DNA from: Bacteriovorax stolpii
Lineage (GTDB): Bacteria > Bdellovibrionota > Bacteriovoracia > Bacteriovoracales > Bacteriovoracaceae
Length of the DNA stretch: 33,745 nucleotides
Reading direction: 5' to 3'
Assembly (NCBI GenBank): GCA_945883845.1
Contig: CAMCYI010000032.1
Location: 1-33,745, forward strand
Shown: positions 8,506 through 16,023 of the stretch, one piece after another
Position numbering within the stretch: position 1 is the stretch's first letter
Layout of the letters: the number at the start of each line of letters is the position of its first letter
Notes under the pieces: model-generated
What the model was told of the DNA's origin: nothing
The model's input: the letters and a program-made list of their open reading frames with translations, nothing else
Database searches by the model: none
Program-made: the position numbers and the translations under genes

Positions 8506-9024
8506 ATGGATTTAAGAAAAACACTTCTTTTGACTCATGACTTGTTTAGCGCCGCAGGCATTGATCATGCCTTGATTGGAGGACTGGCCATGGTGAATCT
8601 TGGACTCAGTAGAGCAACCATTGATGTCGACCTCTTGATCGAGTTTGAAAATAAGATGAAGGCCGAAGACCTCCTTTGTAAGAATGGATTTATTCTTGTC
8701 CATGAAAGTGATGAGTTTCTTCAGTTTCAGGGAATCGGGTTACTCGACATCCTTCTTGCAAAACGCCCTCTCAGTAGAAAGATGCTCAAGAGTGCTTCTC
8801 TCATAGAGTCGCTTCAGATAAAATGCCTCTTACCAGAGGATATCATCGGTCTCAAAATTCAAGCTTTCTCCAATGATCCCTCAAGAGAATTTCAAGACAA
8901 ATCTGATATCCAGTTCCTTATTCAAAATCGAGCTGGACTTGATTGGGTAAAAATAAAAGAGTACGCTGAACTTTTTGACAAATGGGATGAAATTGAAGCC
9001 ATCAAAAATAAAACTAACCTTTGA
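8506..9024 (+). CDS. Nucleotidyltransferase of the pol-beta/AbiEii-like type
   Basis: The 172 residues from ATG 8506 carry the minimal nucleotidyltransferase signature: ALIGGLAMV (GG at 25-26), then RATIDVDLLI with metal-binding Asp40 and Asp42. The later block LPEDIIGLKIQA and the QDKSDIQFLI segment are typical of the AbiEii/DUF6036-like branch. That branch includes toxins which transfer nucleotides to RNA or protein, but many members have no known target. The ORF can be extended to an ATG at 8455, which would add 17 residues with no motif, so I prefer 8506 where the fold begins. It is divergent from the FHA gene and its 3' end overlaps a small ORF at 8987. A toxin or defence role is possible, not shown. 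Confidence 0.8.
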   Translation: MDLRKTLLLTHDLFSAAGIDHALIGGLAMVNLGLSRATIDVDLLIEFENKMKAEDLLCKNGFILVHESDEFLQFQGIGLLDILLAKRPLSRKMLKSASLIESLQIKCLLPEDIIGLKIQAFSNDPSREFQDKSDIQFLIQNRAGLDWVKIKEYAELFDKWDEIEAIKNKTNL

Positions 9025-9118
9025 TCAATACTTTGAGTTTTTAAAGCAACTTGAAGAGCTCTTCGGGAAAAAAACTCGTAAGACGAAGATTATTGTTTAT
9101 AAGAACATAAAGCTATGA
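8987..9118 (+). CDS. Small ORF overlapping the nucleotidyltransferase, possible partner
   Basis: ATG 8987 opens a 43-residue frame that overlaps the last 38 bases of the nucleotidyltransferase gene in another frame and stops at TGA 9116-9118. The product is basic, with an amphipathic centre TFDQYFEFLKQLEELFGKK and a KIIVYKNIKL tail. A small partner next to an AbiEii-like nucleotidyltransferase would fit a toxin-antitoxin pair, but the gene order and sequence alone do not prove it. There is no clear Shine-Dalgarno, so translation would depend on coupling to the upstream gene. The stop overlaps the convergent gene at 9113 by six bases. Confidence 0.45.
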   Translation: MKLKPSKIKLTFDQYFEFLKQLEELFGKKTRKTKIIVYKNIKL

Positions 9119-10249
9119 AATCGATTTTCCGAAAACGACCACCGTCGCACTCATAGCATCCTTACCCCACCTTAAGGCCTTTATAAACTGATCTTCCGGC
9201 ACTGGAATGTGGGTCTTGCTGATGAGTCCTTCATGCTCTCCGGAAATATCCTGGTCCGGATCATGGATGTAAACAAAGTGCTCATCATAGGCCGTGACAA
9301 CGACCCAGTGTGGAATGCGGTTATTGTCAAAGTGATGAGTCGAGATCAAGACAATCGGAATCCCACCTTCTTTAAGCACCGATTTAAGATCATTGAGAGT
9401 GAGTCTTTTGCGATGAACCTTAACTTTTTTTTGGGTCAGTTTTTTTTCAAAATCACTTTGGACTAAAGCGATAATCTTTTTTTTCTCAAGGTTTCTGACC
9501 GTATCAACAAACATCGCTTGTTCGTGAGAGACAAAAAGCTCTGTTTTAAATCCTCTCTCGTGGGCCGCAAGTGCGAGCCCCTGTGGGCCACATCCTCCGT
9601 GACCTGAAGTCATAAAAATCGTCGTGGCCTCGCGCCAGATCTGAAGCTCCTCGGACAAATTCATCTTTTGCTTCTTACGAAAGGCCTTCATTGCCATCAA
9701 AAGGCATGCAGGGCCGCAGGTGAAATCCGTTTTCTGCTGGTAATAGGGAATCTTCAGTCTTGGTCTTAGTTTAAAAATCTTAATTTGTTTCTCAAAACAG
9801 AAGGCAGATCGCCCATCTTCGTAGTACTGCTCTTTGACCGTGAACTTATAATAGCCAAGTTTTTCATAGAGCGAAATGGCCCCTTTGTTATCTGACTTCA
9901 CTTCCAGACGAAGAAAGGCGCAATTTTTTTCAGCGGCCTTATTTTCAAGCTCGGTGATGAGCCTTGAAGCAAGCCCCATTCCTTGAAATTCTTTGAGTGT
10001 GCAAATCGAATAAAGACGAGCAAGTCCAGTTCCGTTGTTGATCAAAACTAAACCATAACCGACCAGGTTGCTCCCGTACTCAAGCACGAGCAAGATCGAA
10101 TTCGCCTCTTTGATCATATATTGAAAATTTCTTTTGCCTAACTTATCGTAGTCAAAACTTCGATTTTCAAGATTCAAGAGCCCAGGGATGTCACTCACTC
10201 GTGCAGACCGGATAGCAACAAGATCTTTTTTTAAAGGAGTTTTTTTCAT
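9113..10249 (-). CDS. GNAT acetyltransferase fused to C39-like cysteine peptidase
   Basis: The 378-residue product joins two domains. Residues about 10-155 are a GNAT acetyltransferase with the acetyl-CoA loop EFQGMGLASRLI (87-98) and NKGAISLYEKLGY (121-133). Residues about 165-375 are a C39-like papain-fold peptidase: Cys178 in TDFTCGPAC, His314 in PHWVVVTAYD and Asp330 or Asp332 in IHDPD form a plausible catalytic triad. No ABC-transporter part is present, so this is not a bacteriocin exporter. GNAT/C39 fusions are known beside RimK-type ligases in amidoligase gene clusters. The RimK-like gene starts 47 bases away on the other strand, which supports a joint role in adding and trimming peptide tags or small peptides. 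The substrate is unknown. Confidence 0.9.
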   Translation of the reverse strand: MKKTPLKKDLVAIRSARVSDIPGLLNLENRSFDYDKLGKRNFQYMIKEANSILLVLEYGSNLVGYGLVLINNGTGLARLYSICTLKEFQGMGLASRLITELENKAAEKNCAFLRLEVKSDNKGAISLYEKLGYYKFTVKEQYYEDGRSAFCFEKQIKIFKLRPRLKIPYYQQKTDFTCGPACLLMAMKAFRKKQKMNLSEELQIWREATTIFMTSGHGGCGPQGLALAAHERGFKTELFVSHEQAMFVDTVRNLEKKKIIALVQSDFEKKLTQKKVKVHRKRLTLNDLKSVLKEGGIPIVLISTHHFDNNRIPHWVVVTAYDEHFVYIHDPDQDISGEHEGLISKTHIPVPEDQFIKALRWGKDAMSATVVVFGKSIS

Positions 10250-10296
10250 AAGATTCTGCTATTCTACAGTTGTTTCATAACTCTGGATATTACCCC

Positions 10297-11790
10297 GTGG
10301 CAAAGATTATCGTCATCGTCGAAAAGCTTAAAGACTGGAATTCATATTATCCGGTCGAGCAACTCATGACTCCTCAAGATTATCTTGTGAACTGGGATGA
10401 AAAGCACCGCGCCCCAAAAGATTCCGAACGCATCAAAATCGTTAACCTGTGTCGCAACTTCAAATATCTGAGTAATGGCTACTATTGCTCTCTTCTTGCT
10501 GAGGCCCGTGGCCACTCGGTCATCCCATCGATCAAGACCATTAACGAACTCTCTCACTCATTTTTTTATCACCTGCAGACCCGAGATCTCGACGAATCAA
10601 TCCAGAGTGCTTTTAAAGGCCAGGCCGCAACACCCGACCCGATCTGTATTACGATTTATTTCGGTAAAACAGAGAAAGAAGTTCTTGGGGACGTGGCCAG
10701 GCAAATTTTCGATCTCTTCCCTGCTCCGATTTTGCACGTCGAGTTTCAGTGGGACACTAAATGGCAGATTCATACTATCCGCCCTGGAAGTATCAACACA
10801 CTCTCTGAGACGGATGAAGATGTCTTCGCCGCCTCTGTTGATGAGTACGCAGATAAGATCTGGCGTAAACCAAAGACGACCCGGAAAAAATATTACTATG
10901 ATATGGCGATCCTCCATAATCCTCAAGATCCCATGCCCCCGTCTGACAAGAAGGCCCTCCAGAATTTCATCAAGGCCGGAAAAGATCAGGATGTTCTGAT
11001 CGAACTCATCGAGAAAAAAGATTACACCCGCATCGCTGAGTTCGATGCCCTTTTTATCCGCGAAACAACTTCTCTTGATAATCACACCTACAGGTTTGCG
11101 AAGAAAGCTGAATCTGAGGGGCTCGTGACGGTCGACGACTCTATGTCGATTCTTCGCTGCACGAACAAGATCTACATGCAGAACCTGCTCGATTCTAATC
11201 AGATTCACTCACCGAAAACCCTGGTGATCAGTAAGGATTATCCAGAGCATCTCGAAGAAGCTTCTGCCTCCATTGGCTTCCCCATGGTCATCAAGATTCC
11301 GGATGGTGCCTTCTCCAAAGGTGTGTTCAAGGTCGCTGACATGGCAGAGCTTCGGAAGACGACCGATGATCTTTTCAAAAAGACCGCTCTTCTGATAGCG
11401 CAGGAATTTTTCTACACAGATTTTGATTGGCGCATCGGAACGTTCAACAACCGCGTGATCTACGCCTGCAAGTACTACATGACTAAAGGTCACTGGCAGA
11501 TATACGACCACGCTAAGAAAATGAAAAAAGGTGTGAAGGTTGGCGAGGCCGAAACATTCCCGACTTCCAAGGTTCCGAAGAACGTCATCAGCACGGCCTT
11601 GAAACTTTCCAATCTTGTGGGTGACAGCCTTTATGGTGTTGATCTCAAGGAAAAAAACGGCAAGGCCTACGTCATCGAGATCAACGACAACCCGAATATC
11701 GATCACAACGTCGAAGATGCCATCGTCGGCATGGATCTCTACCACAACATCATTCAAGAATTCGTCCGCAGAATTGAGGCGAAGAGATGA
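10297..11790 (+). CDS. RimK-family ATP-grasp ligase with RimK-like N-terminal (RLAN) domain
   Basis: Start: GTG 10297 gives MAKIIVIVEKLKDWNSYYP, the usual opening of this family, with GGA upstream; a TTG at 10270 would add nine non-conserved residues. The N-terminal 200 residues match the RLAN-type domain (YYPVEQLMTPQDYL, LSNGYYCSLLAEARGH). From about 280 an ATP-grasp domain follows: GFPMVIKIPDGAFSKGVFKV for nucleotide contact, EFFYTDFDWRIG, and the metal-binding end YGVDLKEKNGKAYVIEIND with NPN. RimK enzymes join glutamate or other amino acids to a carboxyl group using ATP. Divergent from the GNAT/C39 fusion and overlapping the next gene by ATGA, it is the synthetic arm of the module. The true acceptor is not visible here; ribosomal S6 modification is the E. 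coli precedent, for a related protein without this N-terminal domain. Confidence 0.92.
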   Translation: MAKIIVIVEKLKDWNSYYPVEQLMTPQDYLVNWDEKHRAPKDSERIKIVNLCRNFKYLSNGYYCSLLAEARGHSVIPSIKTINELSHSFFYHLQTRDLDESIQSAFKGQAATPDPICITIYFGKTEKEVLGDVARQIFDLFPAPILHVEFQWDTKWQIHTIRPGSINTLSETDEDVFAASVDEYADKIWRKPKTTRKKYYYDMAILHNPQDPMPPSDKKALQNFIKAGKDQDVLIELIEKKDYTRIAEFDALFIRETTSLDNHTYRFAKKAESEGLVTVDDSMSILRCTNKIYMQNLLDSNQIHSPKTLVISKDYPEHLEEASASIGFPMVIKIPDGAFSKGVFKVADMAELRKTTDDLFKKTALLIAQEFFYTDFDWRIGTFNNRVIYACKYYMTKGHWQIYDHAKKMKKGVKVGEAETFPTSKVPKNVISTALKLSNLVGDSLYGVDLKEKNGKAYVIEINDNPNIDHNVEDAIVGMDLYHNIIQEFVRRIEAKR

Positions 11791-12623
11791 AACTCACGCG
11801 TGTTCTCATCATTGGTGGCACTCATGGCAATGAATGGACCGGTGCTCGCGTGGTGACTCAATATCAGCAGAGATTTATCCAGAAATATCCTACTCTCCAG
11901 TTGGAATTTATTCTCGGGAACCCAAAGGCCTTTGAACAGAACCGCCGCTTTACTGAAGAGGATCTCAACCGCGCCTTTCAGTTCCTGAACGAGAAAAGTG
12001 AAACCTTTGAGCATAAGCGCGCCCGGGAGATAAAGGCCCGTATCGACGAATCCCCTTGCTTTGTGATCGACCTCCACACGACGACCTCGAATCTGGGAAA
12101 AACCATCATCTTGTCCCATTATGAAAAAATTAATTGTTTCGTTGCGAGTGCTTTAACGGAAAAAATTTCCGACTGCCGGGTGATCGGATCCCCGGATCCC
12201 CAAAAAAAGTATTTAGCTTCCCAGTCGCCTTTCGGCATGATGATCGAGGTGGGTCCCATTCCAAATGGCATTCTCGAGGCAAAAGCACTCGAGGGAACTT
12301 TAGAAATCCTTGATGGTATTTTGTCTTCTCTGAGTACACTTCCGGAGCACCTGAATGGTGCGATGGAATACTACGAAGAGGCCCAGGATCAGCACTATCC
12401 GAAGAATGAAAAGGGCGAATTAAGTGCTTATATCCATTCAGAATTTCAGGGAAAAGATTTTACAAAAATTTTCGGGGATTACACACCTTTCAGAAGTTTT
12501 TCCGGTACAGATATCCAGCTAAAAACCAGTGAAGAACTGTATCCTATCTTCATTAATGAAGCAGCTTACTATCCGCAGCAATTAGCATTCACACTTTGTC
12601 GCAAAAGAATCCTTCAATTCTGA
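11787..12623 (+). CDS. Succinylglutamate desuccinylase/aspartoacylase-family zinc hydrolase
   Basis: A 278-residue M14-like acylase. The zinc and substrate residues stand out: GGTHGNEWTG (His13, Glu16), RFTEEDLNRAF, IDLHTTTSN (His97) and the late glutamate in MIEVGPIPNG. This is the arrangement of aspartoacylase, which removes the acyl group from N-acyl amino acids such as N-acetylaspartate. Its ATG lies in the ATGA overlap with the RimK-type ligase, so translation is coupled. With a ligase, an acetyltransferase and a peptidase beside it, the enzyme may undo an N-acyl modification or release an amino acid added by the ligase. The substrate is inference. Length is typical of bacterial aspartoacylases. 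Confidence 0.9.
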   Translation: MKLTRVLIIGGTHGNEWTGARVVTQYQQRFIQKYPTLQLEFILGNPKAFEQNRRFTEEDLNRAFQFLNEKSETFEHKRAREIKARIDESPCFVIDLHTTTSNLGKTIILSHYEKINCFVASALTEKISDCRVIGSPDPQKKYLASQSPFGMMIEVGPIPNGILEAKALEGTLEILDGILSSLSTLPEHLNGAMEYYEEAQDQHYPKNEKGELSAYIHSEFQGKDFTKIFGDYTPFRSFSGTDIQLKTSEELYPIFINEAAYYPQQLAFTLCRKRILQF

Positions 12624-12774
12624 CCGATTGCGGCAATTTGATCTATCCGCATCAAGCAGTTAAAAATATTGAAGCAAATCTCTTGCGAGGACCATTTTCT
12701 TCCGATAAATTTATAACAGTAATCAATTAGCTATTAAGGTCATCATTTTCAGATGAATAAAAAAGGAGAATCCT

Positions 12775-12999
12775 ATGTCTAAGTATCTCGTTATGGCAGC
12801 TGCTCTCGTTGTTCTCGCAATCGCTTGTAACAAAAAAGAAGAAGCTCCTGCTACTGAAACTACAACTACTACAGAGCAAACTGCTCCTGCTGAAGCTGCT
12901 CCAGAAGCTGCTCCAGTTGAAGGCAACATGGAAGCTGCACCTGCAGACGCTCCAGCTGCTGAAGCTGCACCTGCTGAAGCTGCTCCTGCTCAACAGTAA
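12775..12999 (+). CDS. Small Ala/Pro/Glu-rich lipoprotein
   Basis: The 74-residue product starts with a signal of about 17 residues ending VLAIAC, a lipobox-like cleavage site, so Cys18 should carry the lipid anchor. The remainder is low-complexity: Thr-rich, then repeated (E)AAPAEAAP units, with no cysteine. It should form a flexible, acidic chain in the periplasm or on the surface. A strong AAGGAG ribosome-binding site lies upstream, and a G/C-rich terminator follows at 13022, so it appears to be a single-gene transcript that may be abundant. Function is unknown; envelope spacer lipoproteins of this composition are common. Confidence 0.85.
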   Translation: MSKYLVMAAALVVLAIACNKKEEAPATETTTTTEQTAPAEAAPEAAPVEGNMEAAPADAPAAEAAPAEAAPAQQ

Positions 13000-13021
13000 G
13001 ATCTAAAAAATCTACAATAAG

Positions 13022-13050
13022 AAGGCCCGCTCACGCGGGCCTTTTTATTT
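13022..13050 (+). terminator. Rho-independent terminator of the small lipoprotein gene
   Basis: A perfect 7-bp G/C stem (GGCCCGC / GCGGGCC), extended by A-T pairs, around the loop TCAC is followed by TTTTTATTTTTT. It lies 22 bases after the lipoprotein stop and before the PilZ gene, which shows that the two genes are separate units. Confidence 0.92.
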
Positions 13051-13089
13051 TTTGATAATGTAATTTTCAATTTCAATTATAATAGGTGA

Positions 13090-13791
13090 ATGTCCAATAT
13101 CTCTGACCTCATCGCGTCTTATCAAGTTTCTTCCTCTTCACGGGAAATCGTCGATATTCTCATGAAGAGCCACAAGGACCAAGTTTCTCTGATGTGGCAA
13201 AATTACAACGATCACAGAATTATCTTCAACGTTCAGACTTTTGAGATGGGCCAGTTTAGAAAAAAAATACGCATTCTTTTTGATGATACAACAAACACCA
13301 TTGATCCCAAAATTCCGGTCTATGTAAAGATCCCATTTCGTGAAACGGTTTTTAAAGGCGAAGTTAGCCAATTGCTTCCCAGAGAAGTTTTCCTGACACT
13401 TCCGCAGGAAATTCACATGCGGGAGTTCAGAGAAAATCTACGCACAAGATTTGAGCCAGGAAAAAAACACGTAAGTCTACGCCCGGTTCAGGATTCCATC
13501 GCAGCGGACAAGCTGCCTGTTTTTAAAACGACGATCATGGATATTTCCCAGGCCGGGATGGGTCTTCTTATTTCCGACAATAACCTGCATTTCTTTAAGA
13601 AAGGTTCCCTCATTGACCTTCTGGGGATGGGTGAAACAGAGATGGCAGAATCCTGCCGGGGAGAAGTTGTTCACATAGCAAAACTCACTCCGCTTCAGGC
13701 GAAAAAAATTGGTTTTCCCTACCGTCTTGGGGTGAGGATGAATGAAAAAATCCCCGAGCAGCTGCTTTCTGTTTTCTGCTCACCTATCTGA
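13090..13791 (+). CDS. PilZ-domain protein, likely c-di-GMP receptor
   Basis: The 233-residue protein has an N-terminal part of about 100 residues resembling the YcgR-type N-terminal domain, then a PilZ domain. The two PilZ signatures are present: RENLR (114-118, the RxxxR arginines) and MDISQAGMGLL (150-160, the D/NxSxxG loop). Both bind cyclic di-GMP in known members. It has no signal or membrane segment and should be cytoplasmic. Its ATG has a closely spaced AGG. Its 3' end overlaps the convergent HTTM-type gene by 12 bases. What it controls cannot be read from the sequence; motility, pili and surface fibres are the usual outputs. Confidence 0.8.
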   Translation: MSNISDLIASYQVSSSSREIVDILMKSHKDQVSLMWQNYNDHRIIFNVQTFEMGQFRKKIRILFDDTTNTIDPKIPVYVKIPFRETVFKGEVSQLLPREVFLTLPQEIHMREFRENLRTRFEPGKKHVSLRPVQDSIAADKLPVFKTTIMDISQAGMGLLISDNNLHFFKKGSLIDLLGMGETEMAESCRGEVVHIAKLTPLQAKKIGFPYRLGVRMNEKIPEQLLSVFCSPI

Positions 13792-14622
13792 CTTACGAAG
13801 CGGAGTGATCAAAAGAAGAGGATACCATTGCAACATCGCCCAAAAGAAAAGACCTACATCGAGAAACATGGCGAGGGCAAAATGAAAAATAAAACCAACC
13901 ACCAGAAGCATGTAACGCCAACGTGTAAACATGAGAGGCAGGAAACTCAGTTCAAAAACCAAAGCTCCCCAGGTGACACAAAAATTAACAACTGGGTTCT
14001 GTAATACAGCAGCAAAATAATGATTCCGACCGAGGTATGGCCAGCCCGCGATCATCCCGACTGCTTCCCCTCTGACCCAGTTCATGTCAGGAAGTTTTTT
14101 GAGACCTGCGAGCAGATAGTAAAAACCAAGAAAGAGAATCATACTCATGAGTATGATCTGCAGTTTCGCGGCCGGAAGTTTTTTCCACGGATCCTTACCG
14201 CGCCTTAAGACAAACGCATCTTCAATCGGCAGAAAAAACAAAATCACCATCAGAAGATTTGTGAGTTGCTGAGGTTCATGAATGATCATCGGATTCGCCA
14301 GATGAAACCCGATCACTAAAGGAATCAAAACGATCAAAGAGAGTTTCGCAAAGACGCCACAAGTATAAAAGAGAGTGAGTAAGAGCATGAGAATAAACAG
14401 GCCAGCTTTTACCAGATCCATCTCCCAGAAAGTGAAAATCCATGAAGCGGGATAAAGTGAGAACTTATCCGGCGAAACAAATCCGGTTTTTGAAAAGAAG
14501 TCGCTCCAGTTCGGCAATAGAATCCAGAACTGATAGATAAGAAGTGAAAAACCGTTACCGATCCTGAGTAAACCGAGCACTTCCTCAGGAGATGAATGTT
14601 TAAAAGCAGTTTTGAAATTCAT
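13780..14622 (-). CDS. HTTM-type multi-pass membrane protein
   Basis: From ATG 14622 (AGGGA upstream) the 280-residue protein has about seven hydrophobic segments. The pattern VLGLLRIGNGFSLLIYQFW at the start, a LANPMIIHEPQQLTNLL centre and WGALVFELSFLPLMF near the end is that of HTTM/vitamin-K-gamma-carboxylase-like membrane domains. An in-frame ATG at 14757 would put 45 residues inside the upstream gene and lacks a ribosome-binding site. It overlaps the upstream secreted-protein gene by 23 bases, so the two are translationally linked. HTTM proteins in bacteria are mostly of unknown function. I see no carboxylase-specific motif beyond the general fold. Confidence 0.75.
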   Translation of the reverse strand: MNFKTAFKHSSPEEVLGLLRIGNGFSLLIYQFWILLPNWSDFFSKTGFVSPDKFSLYPASWIFTFWEMDLVKAGLFILMLLLTLFYTCGVFAKLSLIVLIPLVIGFHLANPMIIHEPQQLTNLLMVILFFLPIEDAFVLRRGKDPWKKLPAAKLQIILMSMILFLGFYYLLAGLKKLPDMNWVRGEAVGMIAGWPYLGRNHYFAAVLQNPVVNFCVTWGALVFELSFLPLMFTRWRYMLLVVGFIFHFALAMFLDVGLFFWAMLQWYPLLLITPLRKSDR

Positions 14623-15043
14623 CGAATCCCTGAAGATGTTTTCCTGATTTCGTAGAAAGTCTGAACCCAGTGATCGAATTTTTTGAAAAATCTTCAAACG
14701 AGCGGCAGAGGAAGGCCGATATCTCAGTGGCCACACCCCCACGACTGACGGCCTCAAAAAATAAAATCATCGGAATCTTATGACGATAAAGATGAAGTCT
14801 GTAAGGATTCACATCGAGATGCTTCCCATCAGACTCGAGAAGAGTCAGCGTGAGCTCTTTTTCATAAAGAGGCCTGTCCTCTTCTCCTGACATCATCGAC
14901 ATATCAATCGTAAGCGGAGTCATCCCCACATCAAGGCCGGCCTTGATCAGGACGCGGTCAGAAAAAATCCCTAACGGATTGTCCCAGGGAATCCCGATCG
15001 ACAGGACGCATAGAAGTAAAAAAGGAATGAAAATCACTCGCAT
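14600..15043 (-). CDS. Secreted or anchored protein coupled to the HTTM gene
   Basis: Not recognised. The 147 residues begin with an N-terminal hydrophobic segment (about 3-18), then an extracytoplasmic domain rich in beta-type residues (PLYEKELTLTLLESDG, NPYRLHLYRHKIPMILFFEA). Its 3' end overlaps the HTTM-type gene by 23 bases. Small proteins following HTTM proteins, with the pattern Y...HLYRHK, may be partners, as in the C-terminal periplasmic parts of fused gamma-carboxylase-like proteins. A split of one ancestral fused protein into two is possible and is inference. Confidence 0.7.
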   Translation of the reverse strand: MRVIFIPFLLLCVLSIGIPWDNPLGIFSDRVLIKAGLDVGMTPLTIDMSMMSGEEDRPLYEKELTLTLLESDGKHLDVNPYRLHLYRHKIPMILFFEAVSRGGVATEISAFLCRSFEDFSKNSITGFRLSTKSGKHLQGFDEFQNCF

Positions 15044-15141
15044 AACACTATCTTAAACCCCCGGGTGAAAGTGAGCAAACAAGACCTTGACCAGAGGACC
15101 TGTAACAGAGACAAATGTCTCATCACCTATCCGGAGCGTTT

Positions 15142-15867
15142 ATGTTTGCCATTTTTGCTTCCCTTCTTCTTTCTTTCTCTGCCTTTGCCCAGACCACCGA
15201 AATCGGTATTCAGGATATCCCCTGCAAAAATGGTATCCCTGAAGATCAAATCCTCAAACTCGACTTCGGTAGATTCTGCAAATACGAATTGTTGAATGCC
15301 CAGCTTCCGCCGGCGACTCAAAACCGCGTTGTGTATTTCGGTGACTCAATCACTGAAGGTTGGCTCAAAGGAATAGTGGGGATCACCAAAGATGATCTCT
15401 TAAATCGCGGCGTAGGTGGCCAGACTACGGCCCAAATGCTCGTGAGATTCCGCGCTGACGTTCTCAACCTTAAACCCAAAATTGTTCACCTGATGGCAGG
15501 AACAAACGATATTGCCGGGAACACAGGGCCAACATCGATCAACCGAATCAAAGAAGCCTTCATGTCGATGGTTGAGCAGGCGAAGGCCCGCAAGATCCGC
15601 GTGATTCTCGCGAGTATTCCACCAGCAAAACAATTTGGCTGGAATCCGAAAGTAAATCCTGTTCCACATATCAGAGTTTTGAATCAGTGGATCCGCGAGT
15701 ACGCGGCCCAGGAAGGATTGACTCATGTTGATTACCACACCGCCCTTGTCGACAGAGACGGTGGGTTTCAGGCACAACTTTCATTTGACGGTGTTCATCC
15801 TAATGCTGAAGGCTACCGGATCATGGCCAATATCGCTGCTGATGCAATCAGAAGAGCGAACTACTGA
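15142..15867 (+). CDS. Exported SGNH/GDSL hydrolase
   Basis: The 241-residue protein starts at ATG 15142, chosen because CGGAG lies six bases upstream; an in-frame ATG at 15115 is also possible. A signal peptide of about 16 residues ends SAFA before Gln. All four SGNH blocks are present: YFGDSITEGW (nucleophile Ser69), GVGGQTTAQML (oxyanion Gly), MAGTNDIAGN (Asn) and DGVHPNAEGY (Asp216, His219). Members cleave ester bonds of lipids, acetylated sugars or thioesters. The closest look is the lysophospholipase L1-like/sialate-O-acetylesterase-like group. It should act in the periplasm or outside the cell. The divergent neighbour starts at 15043. Confidence 0.9.
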   Translation: MFAIFASLLLSFSAFAQTTEIGIQDIPCKNGIPEDQILKLDFGRFCKYELLNAQLPPATQNRVVYFGDSITEGWLKGIVGITKDDLLNRGVGGQTTAQMLVRFRADVLNLKPKIVHLMAGTNDIAGNTGPTSINRIKEAFMSMVEQAKARKIRVILASIPPAKQFGWNPKVNPVPHIRVLNQWIREYAAQEGLTHVDYHTALVDRDGGFQAQLSFDGVHPNAEGYRIMANIAADAIRRANY

Positions 15868-16023
15868 GGTCTGCCCATAAAATCAGGTCCACTTTGGGAG
15901 TCTTCAAAATAATTTGGCCGCTATATACTGCTAGTTCCAGACTCTTTCACTTCTTAACTGGTCACGGAAAAACTCACCCCTTAAACTAATCTCATAAAAT
16001 ATTTATCTATCTCAGGAGAACCT

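Noticed and set aside
9113..10249. C39 domain as a bacteriocin-processing exporter
   Set aside because: No ABC-transporter membrane or nucleotide-binding domain; a GNAT domain is fused instead and a RimK-like gene is adjacent.
10597..11757. Long minus-strand frames (203 and 182 residues) opposite the RimK-like gene
   Set aside because: Antisense shadows of a GC-richer gene with a well-supported ATP-grasp fold.
12683..12711. TTGCGA-17-TAAATT before the small lipoprotein gene
   Set aside because: Weak match to both boxes in an AT-rich stretch; a promoter is expected here but I cannot place it.
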